From positions 1-5,793 of the forward strand of contig JAEYOB010000308.1 of the NCBI GenBank assembly GCA_023412175.1: a DNA stretch of 5,793 nucleotides, read 5' to 3'. This DNA comes from Pseudomonadota bacterium. GTDB lineage: Bacteria > Pseudomonadota > Alphaproteobacteria > Azospirillales > Azospirillaceae. Below, piece by piece: positions 1 to 5,793 of the stretch. The translations under genes were made by a program, and so were the position numbers. Within the stretch, counting starts at the first letter, position 1, and every line of letters starts with the position of its first letter. The notes under the pieces are model-generated. The model was given only the letters and a program-made list of their open reading frames with translations. It had not been told where the DNA came from and made no database searches.

Positions 1-8
1 TTACGGCC

Positions 9-188
9 ATGGCTGTTCCGAAGAAGAAAACCTCCAAGTCGCGTCGCAACATGCGTCGGTCGCACCACGCGCTGACCACGGCGGCCTACCACGAGTGCAA
101 GAACTGCGGCGAGCTGCAGCGTCCGCACCACGTCTGCGAGTCCTGCGGGCACTACGACCAGCGCGAAGTGGTGAAGCCGGCGGCGTGA
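9..188 (+). CDS. rpmF: 50S ribosomal protein L32
   Basis: This 59-residue protein is the small large-subunit ribosomal protein L32, which sits near the peptide exit region of the 50S subunit. The start ATG at 9 gives the family's characteristic opening [20 protein letters not shown]. Four cysteines (C30, C33, C43, C46) form two CxxC pairs ten residues apart, so this is the zinc-binding (C+) version rather than the zinc-free paralogue. The length matches the usual 57-60 residues. The TGA stop is at 186-188 and plsX begins 49 bases later. rpmF directly ahead of plsX and fabH is a widely conserved order, which suggests co-transcription and growth-linked expression of lipid genes. Any promoter and ribosome binding site lie left of the window, since only eight bases precede the start. 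Confidence 0.97.
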   Translation: MAVPKKKTSKSRRNMRRSHHALTTAAYHECKNCGELQRPHHVCESCGHYDQREVVKPAA

Positions 189-237
189 TGTCGGTTCGGC
201 CGGCCGCCACCCGTTTGTTCCAGGGAGCCTGTTCTCG

Positions 238-1287
238 GTGAGCCAGCGCCTGACCATAGCCCTCGACGCCATGGGGGGTGACCATGCCCCCGACATGGTG
301 GTCGCCGGGGCGGATCTTGCCCGTGAGCGTTTCCCCGACGTGCAGTACGTGCTGTACGGGGATTCGGCTCGAATCGAGCCTTTGCTCGCGAAGCACCCCG
401 CGCTGAAGGCGATGGCGCGGGTCGTGCACACCGCCGATGCGGTGGCGGGCGACGCCAAGCCGGCGGTCGCGTTGCGCTCTGGACGCCAGTCCAGCATGCG
501 CCTCGCCATCGACGCGGTGGCGGCGGGCGAGGCGGCCGCCGTGGTGTCCGCTGGCAACACCGGCGCGTTGATGGCCATGGCCAAGTTCGTGCTGAAGACG
601 CTGCCGGGCATCGACCGGCCGGCGATCGCGTCGTTCTTCCCGACTCAGCGCGGCGAGAGCGTCATGCTCGACCTCGGCGCCAACACCGAGTGCACGACCG
701 ACAACCTCGTCCAGTTCGCGCTGATGGGGTCGGTCTTCGCCCGTACGGTGCTGGGTCTGGTCGAGCCGACGGTGGGGCTTCTCAACATCGGTTCGGAAGA
801 GGTCAAGGGACACGAAACGGTCCGCACCGCCGCCGCGCGGCTGCGCGAGGCGCCGTTCCCCGGTCGTTTCTACGGTTTTGTCGAGGGTACGGACATCGCC
901 GCCGGCACCACCGACGTGATCGTGACCGACGGCTTCACCGGCAATGTCGCCCTGAAGACCGCCGAGGGCACGGCCAAGCTCTACGCCGAGTTCCTGCGCC
1001 GCACCTTCCAGTCGTCGCTGCTGGCGAAGCTGGGTTATCTGCTGGCGCGCTCGGCCTTCACCAAGCTGAAGCAGCGCGCCGACCCGCGCCGCTACAACGG
1101 CGCCATGTTCCTCGGCCTGCGCGGCGTCTGCGTGAAGAGCCACGGCGGTACCGACGCCATCGGATTCGCCAACGCCATCGGCGTGGCGGTGAATCTGGTC
1201 GCCCAGGGCTTCAACGAGAAGATCAAGGCGGAGATGCACCGCCTCGGCAACGACACCCTTCCTGGCAGCAAGGCGGCGGCGGTCTGA
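238..1287 (+). CDS. plsX: Phosphate acyltransferase PlsX (acyl-ACP:phosphate transacylase)
   Basis: PlsX converts acyl-ACP and inorganic phosphate to acyl-phosphate, the donor used by PlsY to acylate glycerol-3-phosphate in phospholipid synthesis; family members are peripheral membrane enzymes. The 349 residues match the family length. Visible family motifs are [12 protein letters not shown] (residues 7-18), [13 protein letters not shown] (104-116), DRPAIAS (126-132), [10 protein letters not shown] (143-152), [12 protein letters not shown] (180-191), FVEGTDI (214-220) and [16 protein letters not shown] (229-244). I chose the GTG at 238 because it places the start six residues before the first conserved motif and has GGGAG (223-227) ten bases upstream; the first in-frame ATG would cut into the conserved DAMGG. 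The stop at 1285-1287 is followed after a single base by fabH, so translation of the two is probably coupled. Confidence 0.97.
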   Translation: MSQRLTIALDAMGGDHAPDMVVAGADLARERFPDVQYVLYGDSARIEPLLAKHPALKAMARVVHTADAVAGDAKPAVALRSGRQSSMRLAIDAVAAGEAAAVVSAGNTGALMAMAKFVLKTLPGIDRPAIASFFPTQRGESVMLDLGANTECTTDNLVQFALMGSVFARTVLGLVEPTVGLLNIGSEEVKGHETVRTAAARLREAPFPGRFYGFVEGTDIAAGTTDVIVTDGFTGNVALKTAEGTAKLYAEFLRRTFQSSLLAKLGYLLARSAFTKLKQRADPRRYNGAMFLGLRGVCVKSHGGTDAIGFANAIGVAVNLVAQGFNEKIKAEMHRLGNDTLPGSKAAAV

Positions 1288-1288
1288 C

Positions 1289-2266
1289 ATGGCGAAGCGT
1301 TCCCGGATCGTCGGCTGCGGCGCGTACCTGCCGGCCAGCGTGGTCTCCAACAAGGACCTGGAGGCTCGCGGAGTCGAGACTTCGGACGAATGGATCGTCC
1401 AGCGCACCGGCATCCGGTCGCGCCACATCGCCGCCGACGGCGAGATGACCTCGGATCTGGCGCTGGCCGCCGCCAAGGCGGCGCTGAACCACGCTGGGCT
1501 GGACAGCACCGATGTGGACTGCATCGTGCTGGCCACCACCACGCCGGACAACACCTTCCCGTCCACCGCCACCAAGGTGCAGGCGGCGCTGGGCATCACC
1601 CGCGGCTTCGCGCTCGACATCCAGGCGGTGTGCGCCGGATTCGTCTACGCGCTGTCGGTGGCCGACAACTTCATCAAGGCCGGGCAGGCGACCCGCGCGC
1701 TGGTGATCGGCGCCGAAACCTTCTCGCGCCTGCTGGACTGGAAGGACCGCACCACCTGCGTGCTGTTCGGCGACGGCGCCGGCGCGGTGGTGCTGGAGGC
1801 CGTGGAGGGCAGGGGCGATTCGGCCGACCGCGCGGTGCTGTCCACGCACCTGCACTCGGACGGCCGGTTCTACGACCTGCTGTACGTCGACGGCGGCCCG
1901 TCGAGCACCGTCACCACCGGCCATGTGCGCATGCATGGCCAGGAGATCTTCCGCCACGCCGTCACCAAGCTGTCGGAAGTGGTCGAGGAGGCGCTGGTCG
2001 CCAACGGGCTGGAGCCGGCGGACGTGGACTGGCTGGTGCCGCATCAGGCGAATCAGCGGATCATCGACGGCATCGCGCGCAAGCTGAAGCTGCCTTCGTC
2101 GAAGGTCGTCCTGACCGTGGACCGGCACGGCAACACCTCGGCCGCATCCATTCCGCTGGCGCTCGCCGAGGCGGTGCATGACGGCCGCATCAAGCGCGGC
2201 GACCTGATCCTGATGGAGGCCATCGGCGGCGGGTTGACGTGGGGTTCGGCGCTCGTCCGCTGGTAG
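1289..2266 (+). CDS. fabH: 3-oxoacyl-ACP synthase III (KAS III)
   Basis: FabH condenses acetyl-CoA with malonyl-ACP to give acetoacetyl-ACP, the first step of type II fatty acid elongation in the cytoplasm. The 325-residue length is normal. The catalytic triad is complete: Cys115 in QAVCAGF (112-118), His252 in PHQANQRI (251-258) and Asn282 in GNTSAASIP (281-289). Other thiolase-fold markers are [14 protein letters not shown] (33-46), LFGDGAGA (159-166) and the C-terminal GGGLTWG (313-319). The ATG at 1289 begins one base after the plsX stop. The AAGGCGG at 1270-1276 inside plsX is only a weak, distant ribosome site, so coupling to plsX translation is likely. Intact active-site residues and the conserved setting argue for the housekeeping enzyme rather than a specialised KAS III-like paralogue. 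Confidence 0.97.
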   Translation: MAKRSRIVGCGAYLPASVVSNKDLEARGVETSDEWIVQRTGIRSRHIAADGEMTSDLALAAAKAALNHAGLDSTDVDCIVLATTTPDNTFPSTATKVQAALGITRGFALDIQAVCAGFVYALSVADNFIKAGQATRALVIGAETFSRLLDWKDRTTCVLFGDGAGAVVLEAVEGRGDSADRAVLSTHLHSDGRFYDLLYVDGGPSSTVTTGHVRMHGQEIFRHAVTKLSEVVEEALVANGLEPADVDWLVPHQANQRIIDGIARKLKLPSSKVVLTVDRHGNTSAASIPLALAEAVHDGRIKRGDLILMEAIGGGLTWGSALVRW

Positions 2267-2276
2267 TCGTCGCTTA

Positions 2277-2317
2277 CAACCTTTTGAATTGACGGCGTTC
2301 TTCGCGCGCATTACCGT
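2277..2317 (+). promoter_or_regulatory. Possible ihfA promoter with IHF-like site
   Basis: The 81-base gap between fabH and ihfA contains an AT-richer patch (2274-2290) in otherwise very GC-rich DNA. TTGACG (2289-2294) is a good -35 element, followed after 17 bases by a poor -10, TACCGT (2312-2317). Just upstream, CAA-N4-TTG (2277-2286) matches the core of the known IHF consensus WATCAANNNNTTR, with two mismatches at the left end. This would allow a promoter internal to the cluster and self-regulation by IHF, as is known for E. coli ihfA, but the -10 is weak and the site could be chance. Confidence 0.35.
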
Positions 2318-2347
2318 TTCTCCCGAGGCTCGCGGGGGCGGCTTTTG

Positions 2348-2686
2348 ATGTCGCAGAACACCGTCACGCGCGCGCAGTTGAGCGAGGCCGTCTACCAGGA
2401 GGTGGGGCTGTCGCGCAACGAATCCGCCGATCTGGTCGAAAGCATCCTCGACGAGGTTTCCGACGCGCTGGCCCGCGGCGAGATGGTGAAGATTTCCTCC
2501 TTCGGCAGCTTCCAGGTCCGCTCCAAGGGCGAGCGGGTGGGGCGCAACCCCAAGACGGGCGAGGAGGTGCCGATCCTGCCGCGCCGGGTCCTGGTCTTCC
2601 GCGCCAGCCACGTCCTGAAGGACCGCATCAACCAGGGGCTTGCCGAGGTCGAGGCGGCGCAGGCGCCCGTCAAGGCGGCGTCGTGA
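2348..2686 (+). CDS. ihfA: Integration host factor subunit alpha
   Basis: This encodes a 112-residue IHF-alpha, which pairs with IHF-beta to bind and sharply bend DNA in the nucleoid, assisting transcription, recombination and replication. The HU/IHF fold is clear: an N-terminal helical dimerisation part (residues 1-45), then [12 protein letters not shown] (47-58), and the DNA-binding arm with GRNPKTGEE (65-73), where Pro68 corresponds to the intercalating proline. [15 protein letters not shown] (81-95) completes the domain. A roughly 15-residue Ala-rich tail follows, making it slightly longer than the E. coli protein (99 residues). IHF-alpha rather than IHF-beta or HU is inferred from overall sequence and from the conserved fabH-ihfA-merR order. 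The ATG at 2348 is preferred; an in-frame TTG immediately before it (2345) would add one residue. GGGGG (2334-2338) lies nine bases ahead of the ATG. Confidence 0.95.
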   Translation: MSQNTVTRAQLSEAVYQEVGLSRNESADLVESILDEVSDALARGEMVKISSFGSFQVRSKGERVGRNPKTGEEVPILPRRVLVFRASHVLKDRINQGLAEVEAAQAPVKAAS

Positions 2687-2709
2687 CCGTGGGCTAGGGC
2701 TCCTTCCGC

Positions 2710-3216
2710 ATGTTGATGAAGGCTGAGGGCCCGGTGAAGTCGGTCTCCATGAAATCGGCGGCGGCGTTCCGCACCATTAGCGAGGTTTCCGGCGACCTCG
2801 ACGTGCCGCAGCACGTCCTGCGCTTCTGGGAGACCAAGTTCCCGCAGATCCGCCCGCTGAAGCGCGGCGGCGGCCGGCGCTATTACCGGCCCGAGGACGT
2901 GGAGCTGCTGCGCCGGATCCAGAGCCTGCTCTATCAGGAAGGCTACACGATCAAGGGCGTGCAGCGCCTGCTGAAGGAGAATCGCGGCACGCTGCCGCCC
3001 GGCCCGGTGCCGCAGCCCCGCCCCGAGGAGGGTGCCGCGACGCCACCGGTGCCGGCTCCGCCCGCCGGCGAGGCGACCACCGCTGCCGATGCTGCGCCCG
3101 ATGCCGGAACGCCGGCACCGGCGCCGGCGCTGCCCGACGACGTGCGCCGCGAGATCGAGGCGGTGCTGGACGAACTGCGCGACCTGCGGGTCCTGCTGGC
3201 GGTCCGGCGGAAGTGA
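2710..3216 (+). CDS. MerR-family transcriptional regulator with Pro/Ala-rich linker
   Basis: This 168-residue protein has an N-terminal MerR-type winged helix-turn-helix DNA-binding domain at residues 20-92, with [25 protein letters not shown] as its first helices and [16 protein letters not shown] (52-67) as the wing and following helix. Residues 93-141 are a Pro/Ala-rich, probably disordered linker. The end, [23 protein letters not shown] (141-163), is a predicted amphipathic helix that may mediate dimerisation. No metal-binding cysteines or effector-binding domain are visible, so it is not a classic metal or drug sensor. It starts 23 bases after ihfA, suggesting one transcript. Two starts are credible: ATG 2710 with AGGG (2696-2699) upstream, used here, or ATG 2749 (residue 14), with GGTGAAG (2733-2739) nine bases ahead and closer to the conserved domain. 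Its target genes are unknown to me. Confidence 0.88.
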   Translation: MLMKAEGPVKSVSMKSAAAFRTISEVSGDLDVPQHVLRFWETKFPQIRPLKRGGGRRYYRPEDVELLRRIQSLLYQEGYTIKGVQRLLKENRGTLPPGPVPQPRPEEGAATPPVPAPPAGEATTAADAAPDAGTPAPAPALPDDVRREIEAVLDELRDLRVLLAVRRK

Positions 3217-3259
3217 TGCCGCCATCGTCACAAAGGCGAAAAAAGGTCACCGGAACCCG

Positions 3260-3288
3260 TTGCGTCCGTCCTCGAGCGCCGCTATAGT
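3260..3288 (+). promoter_or_regulatory. Promoter of tRNA-Pro
   Basis: TTGCGT (3260-3265) and TATAGT (3283-3288) are separated by exactly 17 bases, a good match to a sigma-70-type promoter. Transcription would start near 3295, about 18 bases before the mature tRNA. The 15 bases after the -10 (3289-3303) are all G or C, as expected for the discriminator of stable-RNA promoters under stringent control. A run of six A residues (3239-3244) lies upstream, where an UP-like element could sit. Assignment is by motif and position only. Confidence 0.65.
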
Positions 3289-3312
3289 CCCGGCCCGCCC
3301 CGGTTCCAGGTA

Positions 3313-3389
3313 CGGAGCGTAGCGCAGCCTGGTAGCGCATCAGACTGGGGGTCTGGGGGTCGCAGGTTCGAATCCTGTCGCTCCGACCA
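3313..3389 (+). tRNA. tRNA-Pro (anticodon GGG)
   Basis: The 77 bases fold into a complete cloverleaf. The acceptor arms CGGAGCG (3313-3319) and CGCTCCG (3379-3385) pair perfectly, and the C1-G72 pair with discriminator A73 is typical of bacterial proline tRNA. The D arm is GCGC/GCGC with loop AGCCTGGTA. The anticodon stem TCAGA/TCTGG encloses CTGGGGG, placing GGG at positions 34-36, which reads CCC and CCU. The T arm is GCAGG-TTCGAAT-CCTGT, with a G-T closing pair. The 3' CCA (3387-3389) is encoded in the DNA. Its promoter lies directly upstream and a terminator 17 bases downstream, so it can be an independent unit behind the merR gene. Confidence 0.97.
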
Positions 3390-3406
3390 ATGCTGGAACC
3401 GGCGGG

Positions 3407-3445
3407 AAAGCCGCGGAACTCAAAAGTTCCGCGGCTTTTTCTTTT
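3407..3445 (+). terminator. Intrinsic terminator of tRNA-Pro
   Basis: A perfect 14-base-pair inverted repeat, AAAGCCGCGGAACT (3407-3420) and AGTTCCGCGGCTTT (3425-3438), encloses the four-base loop CAAA. It runs into a T-rich tract (TTTTTCTTTT, 3436-3445). This is a textbook strong Rho-independent terminator for the + strand transcript. On the - strand only three T residues follow the stem, so it would be at best a weak backstop for transcripts arriving from the right. No comparable terminator lies between merR and the tRNA, so it may also end read-through transcripts from the ihfA-merR unit. Confidence 0.93.
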
Positions 3446-3483
3446 GCCGCTTCCATACCCAGTTGAGCCTCGGCCGCAGCGCC

Positions 3484-3529
3484 CGTGTGGAACTCTCGTG
3501 TGGAAGTCGAGGCCGAATCTCCCACACGG
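3484..3529. repeat. Short direct and inverted repeats in the intergenic region
   Basis: CGTGTGGAA occurs twice with a 13-base period (3484-3492 and 3497-3505). The inverse, CCACACGG, follows at 3522-3529 and can pair with either copy (8 pairs with CCGTGTGG at 3483-3490, 7 with the second), giving two mutually exclusive hairpins. No T tract follows on either strand, so it is not an obvious intrinsic terminator. The rest of 3446-3607, between the tRNA terminator and the convergent gene, shows no supportable coding region. One further small palindrome is present, GCGTCCCGGACGC (3551-3563). Confidence 0.5.
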
Positions 3530-3607
3530 ATCCGCTGGCGCTGTACGATTGCGTCCCGGACGCCGCCAACAGCCGACTGGGCTTCCGGTGGCGGGCGTAG
3601 GCGGCCC

Positions 3608-4597
3608 TTATTTGCGCTCCCAGACCTTGGTCTCGATGAAGTTACTGGCGAGGAAACGGTAGGTCAGCTTCTGCAGCTGCTCGACCTGCTGCGACTTCTC
3701 GACCGGCACGCCGTCCCAGGCCTGCAGGACGTCCTCCCACTCCATGAGGCGGGTGCGCAGGTCGTCGCGGATCTTGCGGATGAAGTTGACCGTGGAGTCG
3801 AACGACCGCAGGGCGCCCATGATCTCGCCGGTCTGGGCGTCGGCCTGATCGAAGATCGAATCGTACATCTTCAGCGGCTTCTTGATCAGCCCCTGCATGC
3901 GCTGGACCTCGGAGCAGAAGGTGCGGTCCGTGCGGTAGATCTGCAGGATCTTGCCGAGGTTGTCGCTTAGCGCGCGGATGTGCTTGAAGCGGTCGCGCAG
4001 CGCCTCGATGTAGGACAGCTCCTGCGTCAGGTCGTCGATGCGGTCGTGGACGTACTGCTCGGCGTTGTCGGTCTTGATGCCCAGCGCCTCGGCGAGCTGC
4101 TTGAAGGCGGTCTTCAGGCGCTCCTTGGTGTTCGGGTCCTCGACGACCTGCTCCAGTTCCTCCAGATCGACGACGATCATCTCCGACCCGGTGATCCAGG
4201 ACACGAGCTGCACCGTCAGCCGCCCCTTGGCGATCATCCGATGCCTGTCGTCCACCGACCACGACGCGGAGCCGTCCAGCAGCTCGCCGGGGATCTTCTC
4301 GCCCGGCCGGATCTGCTTCACGTATTGCAGGCCCTTTTCGACCATCGCCAGCAGGCGGGCGTCGTTGCTGTCCTCCGCGATGTCGAAGGATTCCTTCAGC
4401 GTCTTGAACGGCAGCGCCGCCTTCAGGTCGCCGAGCAGGATGTTCAGCACCGGCTGCTTGCTGGTCGGGTCGTGTGCGAAATACGCCGCCGGCAGGCTGA
4501 ACACCTTGTGCTGGAAGTCGAAATGCGTCTCGCGCATCTGGCCGGGCGCCGCGTCCGGGGTGTCCGTTGCGGCCGAGATGTTCGAGAGGTCGGTCAT
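3608..4597 (-). CDS. Uncharacterised 329-residue helix-rich protein
   Basis: I do not recognise this family. The frame is clearly coding: it has a balanced mix of charged and hydrophobic residues and strong G/C at third codon positions, while overlapping frames give Arg/Ala/Pro-rich junk. There is no signal peptide or membrane segment, so the protein is probably cytoplasmic. Residues 1-22 look disordered. Residues 23-145 appear mixed alpha/beta (HFDFQHKVFSLPAAYF at 25-40; a basic-aromatic stretch KGRLTVQLVSWITGSEMIVVDLEE at 124-147). From about 145 to the end the sequence is rich in E, K, R, L and I, consistent with long helices or coiled coil. There is one cysteine, C228, and no nucleotide-binding or catalytic motif that I can identify. 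ATG 4597 is chosen because upstream in-frame sequence becomes the shadow of the neighbouring oxidase gene; no convincing Shine-Dalgarno sequence precedes it. The gene lies 101 bases downstream of the oxidase on the same strand, so shared transcription is possible but unproven. Confidence 0.85.
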   Translation of the reverse strand: MTDLSNISAATDTPDAAPGQMRETHFDFQHKVFSLPAAYFAHDPTSKQPVLNILLGDLKAALPFKTLKESFDIAEDSNDARLLAMVEKGLQYVKQIRPGEKIPGELLDGSASWSVDDRHRMIAKGRLTVQLVSWITGSEMIVVDLEELEQVVEDPNTKERLKTAFKQLAEALGIKTDNAEQYVHDRIDDLTQELSYIEALRDRFKHIRALSDNLGKILQIYRTDRTFCSEVQRMQGLIKKPLKMYDSIFDQADAQTGEIMGALRSFDSTVNFIRKIRDDLRTRLMEWEDVLQAWDGVPVEKSQQVEQLQKLTYRFLASNFIETKVWERK

Positions 4598-4698
4598 GGT
4601 CGAGGGACACCGTCGCAGCTTCGTTGGGGGTACTGATAGACTCGGTTGGCGGAACGACCGTTGCGGTTCGATGTCGCTCCCCGCGGGAAACGCCGAGC
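4598..4698 (-). other. Intergenic spacer between oxidase and 329-residue protein gene
   Basis: These 101 bases separate the two - strand genes. I see no T-tract hairpin ending the oxidase transcript. There is only a TATCAG-like element on the - strand (near 4634-4639) without a convincing -35 partner. Whether the downstream gene has its own promoter is therefore undecided. Confidence 0.4.
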
Positions 4699-5793
4699 CT
4701 ACAGCAGATCGCGCAACCGGAACCAGAGCATCGCGAGGACCAGCGCCGGCGTGCGGAAGGCGCGGCCTCCGGGGAAGCTGCGGTGCGGAATGCGGGCGAA
4801 CACGTCGAATCGCTCGGCGGTGCCCGCCACCGCCTCGGCGATGACCCGCCCGGCGATGCCCGCCAGCGCCACCCCGTGCCCGGAATAGCCGTGCGCGAAC
4901 CACGTCGTCGGGCCCAGCCGCCCGAGGTGCGGCAGCCGGTTGTCGGTGATCGCCACCCGTCCGCCCCAGACGTGCGAGACGCGCGCGCCCTCCAGGTCCG
5001 GGAAGACGTGCAGCATCTTGCGGCGCATGCCTGCCTCCAGGCCCGGCAGGTCGCGCCCGGAATAGCTCACCCCGCCGCCGAACAGCAGCCGGTGGTCCGG
5101 TGTGCGGCGGAAGTAGTTGAGCACGAAGTTCATGTCCGACACCGCCACGTCGCGCGGCAGCAGGGCGTGCGCACGCTCCGCCCCCAGCGGCTCGGTGGCG
5201 ATGATGTAGGTGGCGACCGGCATGGTCTTGGCGGCGAGGGCCGGCGCCAGCCCGCCGAGGTACGCGTTGCCGGCGAGCACCAGGAAGCGCGCCCGCACCC
5301 GGCCGCGCGCCGTCACCGCCTCCGGCGCGTCGCCGGTGGCGATGCTCAGCACGCGCGAATCCTCGAAGATCCGCACCCCCGCCGCCACGCAGGCGTCCGC
5401 CAGCCCGAGCGCGTAGTTCAGCGGGTGCAGGTGCCCGCTGCCGGCGTCGTACAGTCCGCCCAGATAGCCCCGGCCGCGCACGAACTCGGCAAGCTGGGTG
5501 CGGTCGAGCCGCCGCGCGGCCGTGTAGCCGTAGCCGTCGCGCAGCTCGCGCTCCATCCCGGCCAGCTCCACCATGTGGCGGCCCTTCAGCGCCGCCAGCA
5601 CATGGCCCCAGGTGAGCGAGCAGCGGATGCCGTGTCGCTCCACCCGGTCGCGGAGCTGCGCCTTCGCCTCCTCGCCCAGTTCCCACAGCAGCCGGGCGTC
5701 GGCGGCGCCCATGCGCGCCTCGATCTGGCCCATGGACTTGTTGTAGCCGGTGATGACCTGGCCGCCGTTGCGGCCCGAGGCGCCCCAGCCGAC
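4699..5793 (-). CDS. FAD-dependent oxidoreductase, PuuB/OrdL-like (5' end outside window)
   Basis: This is the C-terminal 364 residues of a DAO-family flavoprotein; roughly 60 N-terminal residues, including the Rossmann GxGxxG motif, lie beyond the right edge. The frame is open to the edge, and the first visible residues, GWGASGRNGGQVITGYNKS, are the segment that follows the dinucleotide motif in gamma-glutamylputrescine oxidase (PuuB/OrdL) and relatives. Further family signatures are GSGHLHPLNYALGLADA (visible residues 118-134), VLAGNAYLGGL (172-182), HVWGGRVAITDNRLPHLG (274-291) and the FAD-contacting GYSGHGVALA (302-311). An ATG at 5733 lies within conserved sequence and is not the real start. 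Such enzymes oxidise a secondary amine or amino group using O2 or another acceptor. The substrate cannot be fixed: the family is large, and no other polyamine genes are visible here. Confidence 0.93.
   Translation of the reverse strand, partial: VGWGASGRNGGQVITGYNKSMGQIEARMGAADARLLWELGEEAKAQLRDRVERHGIRCSLTWGHVLAALKGRHMVELAGMERELRDGYGYTAARRLDRTQLAEFVRGRGYLGGLYDAGSGHLHPLNYALGLADACVAAGVRIFEDSRVLSIATGDAPEAVTARGRVRARFLVLAGNAYLGGLAPALAAKTMPVATYIIATEPLGAERAHALLPRDVAVSDMNFVLNYFRRTPDHRLLFGGGVSYSGRDLPGLEAGMRRKMLHVFPDLEGARVSHVWGGRVAITDNRLPHLGRLGPTTWFAHGYSGHGVALAGIAGRVIAEAVAGTAERFDVFARIPHRSFPGGRAFRTPALVLAMLWFRLRDLL

Noticed and set aside
1..1620. A 539-residue open frame on the - strand across rpmF, plsX and part of fabH.
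   Set aside because: Its product is His/Arg/Ala-rich low-complexity sequence, and it lies opposite three unmistakable genes. Long antisense frames are expected in DNA with such G/C bias at third positions.
1223..2611. A 462-residue open frame on the - strand opposite fabH and ihfA.
   Set aside because: It is a composition-driven shadow of well-identified genes and has no recognisable domain.
3207..3222. A small GGCGG/CCGCC hairpin at the merR stop, as a possible terminator.
   Set aside because: The stem is only five base pairs and no T tract follows, so it does not qualify as an intrinsic terminator.
3313..3445. The tRNA-Pro 3' end as an integration (att) site for a mobile element.
   Set aside because: No integrase gene and no direct repeat of the tRNA 3' end is visible in the remaining 2.3 kb. 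Composition does not change after the tRNA.
3551..3563. The palindrome GCGTCCCGGACGC as terminator of the - strand gene.
   Set aside because: The stem is short, no T tract follows on the - strand, and such palindromes arise easily in GC-rich DNA.
3980..4844. Two + strand open frames (218 and 268 residues) opposite the 329-residue protein gene.
   Set aside because: They have poor codon-position bias and no recognisable motifs, and the - strand frame is the more protein-like one.
4598..5686. An N-terminal extension of the 329-residue protein, giving one 692-residue frame.
   Set aside because: The extension overlaps the PuuB-like gene in another frame on the same strand and is Arg/Ala/Gly/Pro-rich. 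The composition changes sharply to normal protein at the ATG at 4597.

Overview
The window is chromosomal DNA from a GC-rich bacterium. It looks like an alphaproteobacterium of the Rhodospirillales/Azospirillum kind. This rests on the gene order rpmF-plsX-fabH-ihfA-merR followed by tRNA-Pro, which is a familiar alphaproteobacterial arrangement, on the protein sequences, and on very strong G/C preference at third codon positions. The species cannot be fixed from the sequence alone.

Positions 9-3216 (+ strand) hold a compact housekeeping cluster. It contains ribosomal protein L32 (rpmF), the phosphate acyltransferase PlsX (phospholipid synthesis), the condensing enzyme FabH (start of fatty acid synthesis), the nucoid protein subunit IHF-alpha (ihfA) and a small MerR-family regulator. 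plsX and fabH are separated by one base. An 81-base gap before ihfA carries an AT-richer patch with a possible promoter and an IHF-like site. ihfA and merR are 23 bases apart. PlsX makes acyl-phosphate for membrane lipids and FabH primes fatty acid elongation, so the two act at opposite ends of the acyl-ACP pool; L32 upstream is a common partner that ties lipid synthesis to growth.

Positions 3260-3445 form a tRNA-Pro(GGG) unit: a good sigma-70-type promoter with a G/C-only discriminator, a complete 77-base tRNA with encoded CCA, and a very strong intrinsic terminator.

Positions 3446-3607 contain no gene that I can support, but do hold a short cluster of direct and inverted repeats. From 3608 to the window end the genes lie on the - strand and converge on the tRNA: a 329-residue soluble, helix-rich protein that I do not recognise, and upstream of it the C-terminal 364 residues of a PuuB/OrdL-like FAD-dependent amine or amino-acid oxidase that runs off the right edge.

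I found no mobile element, CRISPR array, phage gene or obvious new system. The least explained item is the 329-residue protein.
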